A DNA stretch of 64,000 nucleotides from Pollutimonas nitritireducens (lineage in GTDB: Bacteria > Pseudomonadota > Gammaproteobacteria > Burkholderiales > Burkholderiaceae_B). How positions within the stretch are numbered: the first letter of the stretch is position 1; each line of letters begins with the position of its first letter. Under the pieces are notes generated by a model. The model saw only the letters and a program-made list of their open reading frames with translations. It did not search any database and was not told the DNA's origin. The translations under genes were made by a program, and so were the position numbers. This document shows, piece after piece, positions 8,313 to 16,157 of the stretch. Location: NCBI RefSeq assembly GCF_002849615.1, contig NZ_PDNV01000009.1, positions 62,001-126,000 of the forward strand, written 5' to 3'.

Positions 8313-9419
8313 GTGATAAAAGCCGATACCACCGCGCCAGGCATAGCGCCGGAAATTCTGACAGACCTGCTGAAATTCATGAGCCGGCCCCAAGGCGGCG
8401 ACGACGAATTCAATGCCATTGCCCTGCGACTATTCACCCACCAGTTTCGACACAACCTGGTATTCCAGCACTATTGCCAGCAACAGGGAAAAACGGCACG
8501 AACAGTAAAGCACTGGCGCGACATTCCTGCCGTCCCCATCAATGCCTTCAAGGACCTGACGCTTAGTTGCGTGCCGCCAGAACGTTGCGAACGGGTTTTC
8601 ATGACCAGCGGCACCACGCGAATAGATAGCAAGGGCCGTCATTACCATCCTCACTTGCGCGTATACGATCACTCCATGAAGCTGCACTTTGCAGAGCGCT
8701 TCATGCGTGGAGAGAAACGACTGCGCATGGGCATCCTGTTTCCAACAGGAAACATGATGCCCAATTCGTCCCTGGCACACTATCTCGGTTTGGCGCTACA
8801 CGAGTTTGGGGCTGACGGCAGCAGCTACTTCATCGGCCCCAAGGGCATGGACACCGAACGCCTATGCGAAACGTTGGCTCAGGTGCAGCGCGATGGCGAA
8901 CCTTACGCCCTGCTCGGCGCCAGCTACAGCTTCGTTCATCTTATGGACGAGTTGCAACAGCAGGGCCTGGGATTTTCCTTAGCGCCAGGCAGCCGCTTGT
9001 TCGATACCGGCGGGTTCAAAGGTCAATCCCGCGAATTAGCGGCGGACGAATTTTATCGCCAACTCAGTGCAAGCTTTGGGGTGCCTGCCAGCGCGTGCTT
9101 CAACATGTACGGCATGACCGAACTCAGCACCCAATTCTATGACAATGGCAACGCCACGCAGCCGACGGTGAAGTCGGGGCCGCACTGGATACGGTCGCGT
9201 ACCGTAGATCCCATCACCGGACAAGACGTGCCGGCAGGCGAACGCGGCGTGCTGGTGCATTGCGACTTGGCGAACTTCAACTCGGTAACCACCATTCTTA
9301 CCGAGGATGTGGGCGAAACAGTCGACGGCGGCTTCATGCTGTTGGGGCGAGCTCAAGGTGTCCAGGCCAAGGGGTGCTCCATGGCAATGGATGCATTTTT
9401 GCAGGCGGCAAGGGCATGA
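8313..9419 (+). CDS. LuxE-like acyl-protein synthetase
   Basis: Member of the LuxE/adenylate-forming ligase family, which activates a carboxylic acid as acyl-AMP and loads it on a Cys for a LuxC reductase. 368 residues from this GTG, which has AAAGGG 5 bp upstream; family members are near 370-380. FMTSGTT (96-102) is the AMP/phosphate loop and YGMTE (266-270) the adenine-site motif. Cys355 in a KGCS motif near the C-terminus is where lux acyl-protein synthetases carry their acyl-accepting Cys. The stop overlaps the luxC-like start (ATGA). The alternative start at 8205 adds 36 residues with no conserved look. The substrate is unknown; it is not part of a luminescence operon. Confidence 0.85.
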   Translation: MIKADTTAPGIAPEILTDLLKFMSRPQGGDDEFNAIALRLFTHQFRHNLVFQHYCQQQGKTARTVKHWRDIPAVPINAFKDLTLSCVPPERCERVFMTSGTTRIDSKGRHYHPHLRVYDHSMKLHFAERFMRGEKRLRMGILFPTGNMMPNSSLAHYLGLALHEFGADGSSYFIGPKGMDTERLCETLAQVQRDGEPYALLGASYSFVHLMDELQQQGLGFSLAPGSRLFDTGGFKGQSRELAADEFYRQLSASFGVPASACFNMYGMTELSTQFYDNGNATQPTVKSGPHWIRSRTVDPITGQDVPAGERGVLVHCDLANFNSVTTILTEDVGETVDGGFMLLGRAQGVQAKGCSMAMDAFLQAARA

Positions 9420-10879
9420 AACCCGCGCTCAAGACCGTAGCTGGCTATATTCCCGGCATCTCGGCCAGCGCTTTAGCCTGGGAAACGCTGACTTTCGAGG
9501 CCCATGGACAGCGGCTGGAGGTGGCTTTGCCCAGGCTTACGCCATCGCAATTGAAAGCGGCGGCCACCACGGTAAGCGCGGCCGCACGGGACCACTTGGC
9601 CTCATTGCCTGTTCTGGAAGTTGTAGACATTATCGATCGCGCCATAGCACGCATGCTGGACGCCAGCGATCCCGGCCGTCAGGAAATCGAACGCATGCTG
9701 TCGGTCGTTAGCGGCTTCGATCCCGAGATGGTGAGACTGGGCATCAATGCCAGCCTGAAGGCCTTTCGCCGACCACAATTGCTGCGCTTTCTTGTCGAAG
9801 ATTTTGGCGACCCAGGCCTACTTGACGACTTCCGCCCTCGGGCAAAAGGTGGCTGGACACGCGCCTACGGCCCTGCGTTGCTGGGGCATGTATGGGCCGG
9901 AAACGTCCCCGGCCTGCCGCTATGGAGCATGGTGTCCGGACTGTTGGTGAAAGCCGGCAATGTAGGGAAAGTATCCAGCGACGAACCCCTGTTCGCGAGT
10001 TGGTTCGCACGCACGCTTGCCGAGGTTGAGCCGCGGCTCGCCAGTGTTTTCGCCATCGTCTGGTGGCCAGGGGGTGAAACAGCGCTGGAACAGACGCTAT
10101 GCCGGCACGCGGACGTGCTGACGGTATATGGCGGCGATGCGGCGCTTGCCGCCTGGCAGCGCCAGTTGCCTGTAGGCAAGCGCTTGCTGTCCCACGGCCA
10201 CAAGTTCAGCGCCGGCCTGATATCGGCCACCGCCCTGGATACCAGGCAATCCCAGCTTATGGCCAGGCAAGCCGCATTGGACATCGTACGGTGGGATCAA
10301 CAAGGCTGCTATTCACCACAAATTTTTTACGTCGAGCGAGGCGCCCAGGTTTCTCCACACGAGTTCGCCTGGCAACTTGCCGGCGAGATGGCCGCACTGC
10401 AACATGCATTTCCACGCCGCGCCTTGTCGCTGGAAGAGTCCGCCGCCGCAGCCAATTGGCGACAGACTCTCGGACTACACCAACTGCGAGGCGAGAATAT
10501 CGAATTGCTGGGGCCAGTGGACGCGCCTTGGTGCGTGGCTTATATCGACGAGCCCCAGACGCCTCCGCCGGGCGCATCAAATCGCACGGCATGCGTCGTG
10601 GCGGTCGACACCCTTGACGACGCCGCGCTTCGGCTAGGCAGCCAGAGCGCCTTTCTGCAAACAGTGGGGCTGGCTGCCAGTCCTGAGGAGTTGTTCCGCC
10701 TGGCACCTTTGATCGCGCAGGCGGGCGCCACCCGTATCTGCGCATTGGGCGCTATGACAATGCCTGCGGCCGCCTGGCATCATGACGGGCGCTTCAGCAT
10801 GCTGGACCTTGTCCGCATGGTCGATATCGAAGCCTCGGCGGAACAGGCCGCCGAGGCTTTGGCCTTATACAGGGATTGA
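9416..10879 (+). CDS. LuxC-like acyl-CoA/acyl-protein reductase
   Basis: LuxC family: NADPH-dependent reduction of an enzyme-bound acyl thioester to an aldehyde. 487 residues, the usual LuxC length. An aldehyde-dehydrogenase-like fold is suggested by GHVWAGNVPGLPLWSM (cofactor-site region, near residues 160-175) and the nucleophile Cys298 in RWDQQGCYSPQ. The SHGHKFSAGL segment lies before it. The start ATG overlaps the luxE-like stop by 4 bp, indicating translational coupling and probably a complex. In luminous bacteria LuxC and LuxE form a fatty acid reductase; here LuxD and luciferase are absent, so a different acid is likely. Confidence 0.87.
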   Translation: MKPALKTVAGYIPGISASALAWETLTFEAHGQRLEVALPRLTPSQLKAAATTVSAAARDHLASLPVLEVVDIIDRAIARMLDASDPGRQEIERMLSVVSGFDPEMVRLGINASLKAFRRPQLLRFLVEDFGDPGLLDDFRPRAKGGWTRAYGPALLGHVWAGNVPGLPLWSMVSGLLVKAGNVGKVSSDEPLFASWFARTLAEVEPRLASVFAIVWWPGGETALEQTLCRHADVLTVYGGDAALAAWQRQLPVGKRLLSHGHKFSAGLISATALDTRQSQLMARQAALDIVRWDQQGCYSPQIFYVERGAQVSPHEFAWQLAGEMAALQHAFPRRALSLEESAAAANWRQTLGLHQLRGENIELLGPVDAPWCVAYIDEPQTPPPGASNRTACVVAVDTLDDAALRLGSQSAFLQTVGLAASPEELFRLAPLIAQAGATRICALGAMTMPAAAWHHDGRFSMLDLVRMVDIEASAEQAAEALALYRD

Positions 10880-10892
10880 ATACCAGATCGCT

Positions 10893-11642
10893 ATGGACGA
10901 CGTTTTCTTAAGTATGCGCCAGGTCAGCTATCGCTACCCTGATGCGCCGGTCGCAGTCAGCGATGTAGATTGGCTCATGCCGGCGGGTGCCTTTCATTGC
11001 TTGCTGGGGCGCAGCGGCTGTGGCAAATCGACGCTGCTGAAACTGGCCTCGGGGCTGCTGCTGCCGGAGGCCGGCAGTGTGTCGCTCGAAGGCCAGCCAG
11101 TGTGCGGCCCCAGCCCGGCTACGGGTTTCGTGTTCCAGGCCCCCACATTGCTGGAATGGCTGAGCGTACTCGAGAATGTGTTGCTGCCAGTGTCCCTGCA
11201 ACGCTCGCCCGATGCCGCCGATACCGCGCATGCGCAAGCACTGCTCGATGAACTGAGCCTGGAAACAATGCATGATCGGTATCCGCGTCAGCTTTCGGGC
11301 GGCCAGCAAAGCCGGGTAGCGATCGCACGGGCCCTACTCACGCAACCGCGACTGTTGCTGATGGACGAACCCTTTGCAGCACTCGATGCACTGACACGCG
11401 AAGAACTTCAGGATATTTTGCTTGCGGTCTGCCGCCAGCATGGCACCTCGGTCCTGTTCGTCACGCACGACATCGCCGAAGCTGTCTACCTTGCCGATCG
11501 CGTGGCCGTGATGAACAGGGGTCGCATCGCCTGCGAGAAATCGATAGCACTGGCTCGCCCCCGATCACCCGGGCTGCGACACAGTACGCAATTCAATGCG
11601 ATCTGCGCCAGCCTGCGGCAGGTCATGGATACGACACAATGA
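10893..11642 (+). CDS. ABC transporter ATP-binding protein, taurine/nitrate/sulfonate type
   Basis: Cytoplasmic ATPase of an importer of the SsuB/TauB class. 249 residues. The Walker A motif GRSGCGKST is at 39-47, the signature LSGGQQSRVAIARAL near 133, Walker B LLLMDEP near 155 and the switch His in FVTHDIAEAVYLADR. The frame extends upstream into luxC, but the ATG at 10893 gives the standard N-terminus. It begins 13 bp after the luxC-like gene and overlaps the permease by 4 bp. Confidence 0.9.
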   Translation: MDDVFLSMRQVSYRYPDAPVAVSDVDWLMPAGAFHCLLGRSGCGKSTLLKLASGLLLPEAGSVSLEGQPVCGPSPATGFVFQAPTLLEWLSVLENVLLPVSLQRSPDAADTAHAQALLDELSLETMHDRYPRQLSGGQQSRVAIARALLTQPRLLLMDEPFAALDALTREELQDILLAVCRQHGTSVLFVTHDIAEAVYLADRVAVMNRGRIACEKSIALARPRSPGLRHSTQFNAICASLRQVMDTTQ

Positions 11643-12433
11643 AAGTGAAAGCAGGCCTCTGGAAATCGTCACGGATCTGGTCGCTGACGCTGCTGCTGGC
11701 TGTCCTGGTGGTGTGGGAATGGACTGCTGCCGCATTTGCGTGGTCGGATCTCGTGCTGCCGGCACCATCCACGGTAGTGCGGTCTCTATGGCGGGGACTG
11801 TCTTCGGGCTACTTCTGGCCGCACATTGCACAAACCACACTGGAAGTCATCGCGGGACTGGCGCTTGGAGGATTATTCGGATTCGTCTGCGGGCTGTTGC
11901 TGGGTGAATCCGCCTTCGGTCGTCGCGTGTTCATGCCTTATGTCGTGGCCAGCCAAGTCATGCCCAAGCTCGCGCTTGCACCACTGCTGACCGTTTGGCT
12001 GGGCTTTGGCACGCTGCCTATGGTGGTCATTACCGCACTGGTCTGTTTCTTCCCCTTGCTGGAAAGCACAATGACCGGCATCGGCCAAACGGACTTATCC
12101 CGCCGGGAACTGTTTCGCATGCTGGGCGCCACACGCTGGCAAACCTTGTGGCGTCTCCATGTACCGACAGGGCTGCCGGTCATACTTGCGGGACTGCGCA
12201 TGGCAGTCGTCCTGGCGCTGGTCGGGGCTGTAGTGGGCGAATTCATAGGCGGCAGCCAAGGGTTGGGCGCGCTCATCATCGCTGCGCAAGGTTCCATGGA
12301 CACGCCACTGATGTTTGCCGTGCTCACGCTCATTACCCTTGAAGGTTTGTTGCTTTATCTTGCCGCCGTGTGGGTGCAAAAGCGACTGCTGCGCCCCTAC
12401 GCCATCACCTATCCAGGACATCAACGATCATGA
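11639..12433 (+). CDS. ABC transporter permease, taurine/nitrate/sulfonate type
   Basis: Inner-membrane permease of the SsuC/TauC class. 264 residues with about six hydrophobic segments. The cytoplasmic coupling loop is visible as ELFRMLGATRWQTLWRLHVP, the EAA-type motif that contacts the ATPase. The start ATG overlaps the ATPase stop (ATGA), and its own stop overlaps the binding-protein start in the same way. The substrate cannot be read from the sequence. Confidence 0.9.
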   Translation: MKVKAGLWKSSRIWSLTLLLAVLVVWEWTAAAFAWSDLVLPAPSTVVRSLWRGLSSGYFWPHIAQTTLEVIAGLALGGLFGFVCGLLLGESAFGRRVFMPYVVASQVMPKLALAPLLTVWLGFGTLPMVVITALVCFFPLLESTMTGIGQTDLSRRELFRMLGATRWQTLWRLHVPTGLPVILAGLRMAVVLALVGAVVGEFIGGSQGLGALIIAAQGSMDTPLMFAVLTLITLEGLLLYLAAVWVQKRLLRPYAITYPGHQRS

Positions 12434-13443
12434 CACTCATACGAACGCTATTTCCGCGGTGCCTGGCGACGCTAGGCGCGGGCATTGCCCTGGCGCTTGT
12501 TATGCAAGCCAGCTGGGCCCAGGCTCCAGAGCTTGAAAAATTCACGCTGGCGGGCTGGAGCAAACCTATCACCGAGATCACCAATTTGCTGGCTGAGCCG
12601 GACATGGGTTTTTTTCGGGATCAAGGCCTAGCGCTGAGTTATCTTCCCGGCGCGGGGGGTGGCGATGCCCTGCGCAACCTATTAAGCGGTCAGGCCGATG
12701 TCGCGTTCACCGATCCCGGTTCCTTCTTTGCGGCGCTGGATAAAGGCGCCAAGCTACGCGCCATTTATGACATCTACCCACAAAATGTATTCAATGTCGT
12801 GTCGCTGGCGTCCAGCGGCATCACCAAGCCATCCGACCTCAAGGGCAAGCGAATTGGCGTGTATAGTCTCTCGAGCGGCACTCGGCAAAATTTGCAGATT
12901 CTTTTGCAACAGGTCGGGCTAGGCGAGGCCGACGTGACAGTTGTGGTGACTGGCCTGCTCAATTTCATCCCGCTTATACAGCGTCAGGTCGATGCCACGG
13001 CCGCCACCGACACCGGCCTGGCCCTTGCCCGGCAGCGTGGTTTGGGGGCCGTCAATGTGATCGAGGTCGCGAAATATTTGAACTATTCCAGCGATTTGTT
13101 CGTGGTGCGCGAATCCACCTACCAGCACGACAAGGACAAGCTGCGCCGCTTCATTGCCGCCTACCGCCGCAGCGCCGAATGGATGATCAGCGAACCTGAA
13201 CGCGCAGCGCAGTTGGCGGTACGGCGCGCCATCGATGGGCAAGACCCGGCGCTGAACGCGGAAATCATCGCAATACGCAATCGCGCCAGCGTCTCTGACT
13301 TGACACGCCGGCTGGGCCTGGGCGTACTTGACCTGGATACGCTGCAAGCAGCGGCCGACGCTTACCTCAAACTGAATTTGATCAGCCGGGCCATCACAAT
13401 ACGCGACGTCGTAGGTTTGGATTTGACTCCCCGCATTGAATAA
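12430..13443 (+). CDS. ABC transporter substrate-binding protein (NMT1/THI5-like)
   Basis: Periplasmic binding protein of the TauA/SsuA/NMT1 superfamily. 337 residues. A Sec signal peptide (basic start, hydrophobic 10-25, likely cleavage after SWAQA) precedes the mature domain. Conserved family elements are GWSKPITEITN, EPDMGFFRDQGL, GGGDALRNLLSGQADVAF and DLKGKRIGVYS. There is no lipobox Cys. It completes the three-part importer in the luxE/luxC operon. Family ligands include taurine, alkanesulfonates, aromatic acids and pyrimidine precursors; given its neighbours, a carboxylate is an inference. Confidence 0.88.
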   Translation: MTLIRTLFPRCLATLGAGIALALVMQASWAQAPELEKFTLAGWSKPITEITNLLAEPDMGFFRDQGLALSYLPGAGGGDALRNLLSGQADVAFTDPGSFFAALDKGAKLRAIYDIYPQNVFNVVSLASSGITKPSDLKGKRIGVYSLSSGTRQNLQILLQQVGLGEADVTVVVTGLLNFIPLIQRQVDATAATDTGLALARQRGLGAVNVIEVAKYLNYSSDLFVVRESTYQHDKDKLRRFIAAYRRSAEWMISEPERAAQLAVRRAIDGQDPALNAEIIAIRNRASVSDLTRRLGLGVLDLDTLQAAADAYLKLNLISRAITIRDVVGLDLTPRIE

Positions 13444-13465
13444 AGACCGGAAACAGGAAACAGAC

Positions 13466-14233
13466 ATGGATTTCAAAAACAAAGTTGTGCTCGTGACCGG
13501 CGCCGGCCGGGGCATAGGCGCCGCCATCGCCATGGCCTTTGCCCGCGAAGGCGCTTTGGTTGTGGTCAATTACCTGCGCAACGAAGATGCCGCAGACCAA
13601 GTCGTCGATCGCTGCAAAGAATCGGGCGGCGACGCCTGGGCCATAAGGGCCGACGTGATGGACCCGGCGGCAGTGGAAGGCATGATCGCGCAAGTGCTTG
13701 TGGAAACCGGCCGCATCGATGCTGTCGTCAATAATGCCTTTCGCGCGTATCGGTTCAACCCCGATCATCGGCGCCGTTTCCAGGAACTGGACTGGGGCGC
13801 ATATCAAGAACAATTCAACGGTGCCGTGCAAAGCGCCTGCAATGTATGCAAGGCAGTCCTGCCCCATATGCGCCAACGCGCCAGCGGAAGTATTGTGAAT
13901 ATATCCAGTGATCTGGTGGAACACCCCGTGGTGCCCTACCATGACTATGCGACGGCGAAGGCGGCACTGGTCGGTTTCAGCCGCCACCTGGCCGCTGACT
14001 TGGGTCCTTATGGCATACGGGTCAATTGCGTCGCACCGGGATTGGTGTGGCCCACGGATGCCAGCCGGGAAACCCGCGAGTCGATACGTGAACAACTGGC
14101 CGGGCAAACGCCGCTGCGTCGCATTGCCACCCCGGAAGATGTGACAGGGCCGGTGATGTTTCTGGCCTCTGACTGGAGCCGCTTCATGACGGGCCAGGTA
14201 CTTTATGTGGATGGCGGCCTGGTGATGCGTTAA
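13466..14233 (+). CDS. Short-chain dehydrogenase/reductase (FabG-like)
   Basis: NAD(P)-dependent oxidoreductase of the classical SDR family, 255 residues. The cofactor motif TGAGRGIG is at 11-18, the NNAF motif lies near 90, a Ser is found in VNISSD and the catalytic pair is Tyr161/Lys165 in YATAK. The C-terminal VDGGLVMR is typical. The ATG at 13466 follows a purine-rich stretch and gives the standard SDR start. Last gene of the operon, 22 bp after the binding protein. It may oxidise or reduce the product of the LuxC step, or act on a beta-oxoacyl intermediate. Confidence 0.9.
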   Translation: MDFKNKVVLVTGAGRGIGAAIAMAFAREGALVVVNYLRNEDAADQVVDRCKESGGDAWAIRADVMDPAAVEGMIAQVLVETGRIDAVVNNAFRAYRFNPDHRRRFQELDWGAYQEQFNGAVQSACNVCKAVLPHMRQRASGSIVNISSDLVEHPVVPYHDYATAKAALVGFSRHLAADLGPYGIRVNCVAPGLVWPTDASRETRESIREQLAGQTPLRRIATPEDVTGPVMFLASDWSRFMTGQVLYVDGGLVMR

Positions 14234-14308
14234 GGTTGGCCTGCGGTAACGGATCCCGCCAGAATCATGTACAATCCTGGGCTTGGCTCCAATTCTTCGT
14301 AGCCAAAC

Positions 14309-14382
14309 GGCGCAATGGCAGAGTGGTCATGCAGCGGATTGCAAATCCGTCCACCCCGGTTCGATTCCGAGTTGCGCCTCCA
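14309..14382 (+). tRNA. tRNA-Cys (anticodon GCA)
   Basis: 74 nt with encoded CCA. The acceptor GGCGCAA pairs with TTGCGCC. The anticodon stem CGGAT/ATCCG encloses TTGCAAA, anticodon GCA. The T arm contains GGTTCGATTCC. A TACAAT -10-like box lies at 14270-14275. A terminator follows 18 bp downstream. Confidence 0.96.
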
Positions 14383-14400
14383 AAACACCAGTCGGCATCA

Positions 14401-14437
14401 AAAAAAACCTGCTCGGCCTTTGCCTGCAGGTTTTTTT
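14401..14437 (+). terminator. Rho-independent terminator after tRNA-Cys
   Basis: AAAAAAACCTGC (14401-14412) pairs with GCAGGTTTTTTT (14426-14437) around a 13-nt loop, ending in seven T. The symmetric A and T runs also allow it to stop transcription of the opposite-strand gene that ends at 14471. Confidence 0.88.
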
Positions 14438-14470
14438 AATTATGTGCCAATACGTGCTGTCGGATCACCG

Positions 14471-14767
14471 CTAAATGAGCTGCGAAATTCCTATTGATAT
14501 CAGCCCGCCCAGCGCCATCGCCGCGACACAGCCCAGCTTGACGGCGCCTGTGTCGACATAGTCATACAACGCTTTCATGGCAACAACCAACGCAAGACTG
14601 CCCAGTACGATCGCGGTGCCCTCGGGAAGCAGGAAAGCGGCCAAGGCAACCCCGGCAAAAAAATGGCACAACATATGCAGCGTCCGGGCCACCATGCGAT
14701 CTCTCGTTTGGAAAGAAACGGCTCCCCATCGAGCCTTGTATGCGAAATCGAGCTTGGAATTGATCAT
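14471..14767 (-). CDS. Small hypothetical membrane protein
   Basis: 98 residues from the ATG at 14767 (MINSKLDFAYKARWGAVSFQ). Two to three hydrophobic segments follow a basic N-terminus: HFFAGVALAAFLL, AIVLGSLALVVAMKAL and the C-terminal LGCVAAMALGGLISIGISQL. Family not recognised. The frame is open to a GTG at 14815, but those extra residues look non-conserved, and neither start has a good ribosome binding site. It points away from the polysaccharide operon and toward the tRNA-Cys terminator. Probably an integral inner-membrane protein; no function can be inferred. Confidence 0.55.
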   Translation of the reverse strand: MINSKLDFAYKARWGAVSFQTRDRMVARTLHMLCHFFAGVALAAFLLPEGTAIVLGSLALVVAMKALYDYVDTGAVKLGCVAAMALGGLISIGISQLI

Positions 14768-15316
14768 AGAATATTCAGCCGTTGGCGCTGTTAGGAAAAG
14801 GGGGCAAATGGACACCTGGTGCCGTGGGAGACAGTCGGGTTTACACCAATATAGAACAACAAGAAGCTACAGTATCGGTAATTTGGCCGGCTGCATACCA
14901 AGCCGTTCAGCCTAGTGATGATACGTCGAAAATGTCACATATAGTAGCTTTAGCAAATAATAATACATGATTGTGGTTACTTTTATACAGTTTAGACGAC
15001 TCGAAGCGCCAGTTCTTTAGTCCATTTATCCTATAAATAACCGATGCCTATAGCATAAACAATGCCTGTCCAGGGCGTGTCGGTCAATTGTAAATTCGGG
15101 GCCACGATAACCCTTGCTTTTCATCCAACCGTAATAAGTCGGTTCTATTACGTCGAATCGGTCCGCATTACGCCGCCAATACCGCAATAGTGTTCCGTTG
15201 TAATCGCTCGCGGTTTGTTACAGGCGCTCCAATCCCCTCTGATAAAGTGCAACGTCACGGAATAATTGCTGCCGCCTGCCACGCATATGCAGCTCTTTGA
15301 ATAGGAAGGATGCGAA
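14768..15316. other. AT-rich intergenic region ahead of the polysaccharide locus
   Basis: About 550 bp without a convincing gene and visibly richer in A and T than its surroundings, especially 14930-15060. It should hold the promoter and leader of the polysaccharide operon. TTGTTA and GATAAA occur around 15215-15245, but with a poor 20-bp spacing. No ops/JUMPstart element (GGCGGTAGC) was found. A five-codon frame, ATG CGA ATT GCT TTG TAA, starts at 15310 and overlaps the start of the next gene. Confidence 0.4.
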
Positions 15317-15922
15317 TTGCTTTGTAAACAGGACAGACATCCTACAGACGACTTTCCCAAAGCGGCCACTGCCCATGCAGCGACGCTTCAGGACCGGAGT
15401 GACAGTTGGTATGTCGTGTATACCAAGCCCCGGCAAGAGTCAGTAGCGGAGTTCAACCTTCAGTGCCAAGAGTTTGAAACCTACCTGCCACTATTCAAAG
15501 TAATCAAGAAGGCAGCGCTGGCGGATCGGCAGACTCAAGATGCTCTCGAACCATCCACCGTCTATGAGCCAATGTTTCCCCGGTATTTGTTCTTCAAGCC
15601 GGCCAACCAGAGGCAGTCCATTGCCGCCGCGCGATCGAGCCGCGGGGTTCAAGGCCTGGTGACATTCGGCGCCGAACTGGCGATGGTTCAACCGAATGTG
15701 GTGCGAGCTATCCGGGAGCTTGAGGCAGAGCGCAACAGCGCAGACATCACCGGTATCACTCCCTTCCAGCCCGGACGTCGCGTGCGCTTGCGCGACACTG
15801 CCCTGGAGGGCATGGAAGGCGTCGTTCATGCAGTAGGAGCCAAACGCGTTGTGCTACTGATGACTATTCTGGGCCGGAAAAAGACACTCAAAGTGACGCA
15901 CGGCCAGTTGGAACTTGTGTAG
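15317..15922 (+). CDS. NusG/RfaH-family transcription antiterminator
   Basis: Specialised NusG paralogue of the RfaH type. RfaH binds RNA polymerase and ribosomal protein S10 to keep long polysaccharide operons transcribed and translated. 201 residues against 162 in E. coli RfaH. The NGN domain begins near residue 31 (DSWYVVYTKPRQESVAEFNL) and contains the characteristic MFPRYLFF; the C-terminal KOW domain has GRRVRLRDTALEGMEGVV. Start TTG at 15317, chosen because AGGAAGG lies 7 bp upstream and no in-frame ATG precedes the domain; the first 30 residues are an unusual extension. First gene of the polysaccharide operon. Identity as an RfaH-like factor is strong, its exact target unproven. Confidence 0.85.
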   Translation: MLCKQDRHPTDDFPKAATAHAATLQDRSDSWYVVYTKPRQESVAEFNLQCQEFETYLPLFKVIKKAALADRQTQDALEPSTVYEPMFPRYLFFKPANQRQSIAAARSSRGVQGLVTFGAELAMVQPNVVRAIRELEAERNSADITGITPFQPGRRVRLRDTALEGMEGVVHAVGAKRVVLLMTILGRKKTLKVTHGQLELV

Positions 15923-16157
15923 ATCTACCGAGCTGTTTGATCGTATCGACGCTAGCCTTGCAGCAGCATTTATCAGTACTGCCTTGTATTGGGAGAGTCT
16001 TGTGCATCGCCTCGCGAACGAGGGCGAGGCACAGGCGCTCCCACCACCGGATATTGGAATAAGGGGTGGCACCACAATGTGTTTCTTGCCTGATATGGCG
16101 AAAAACACTGCGGTAGCCTGCCCGGCCGTTTTAAATCATGTTTTTAAAGCTCATTTG
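15923..16157 (+). other. Leader between the antiterminator gene and wza
   Basis: 235 bp with no supported gene, although the wza frame stays open through it. It contains a hairpin, GCCTCGC (16009-16015) with GCGAGGC (16024-16030), and a GGTGGCACCAC palindrome-like stretch near 16067. Neither is followed by a T-run, so they are not terminators. It may be a regulatory leader or a site for the RfaH-like factor. Confidence 0.35.

Noticed and set aside
14782-14970. A 62-codon frame in the AT-rich region before the polysaccharide operon
   Set aside because: No ribosome binding site, no recognisable domain, and its first part lies opposite the alternative N-terminus of the 14471-14767 gene.
14816-16157. 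ops/JUMPstart element for RfaH
   Set aside because: GGCGGTAGC or a close match was not found on the plus strand here.
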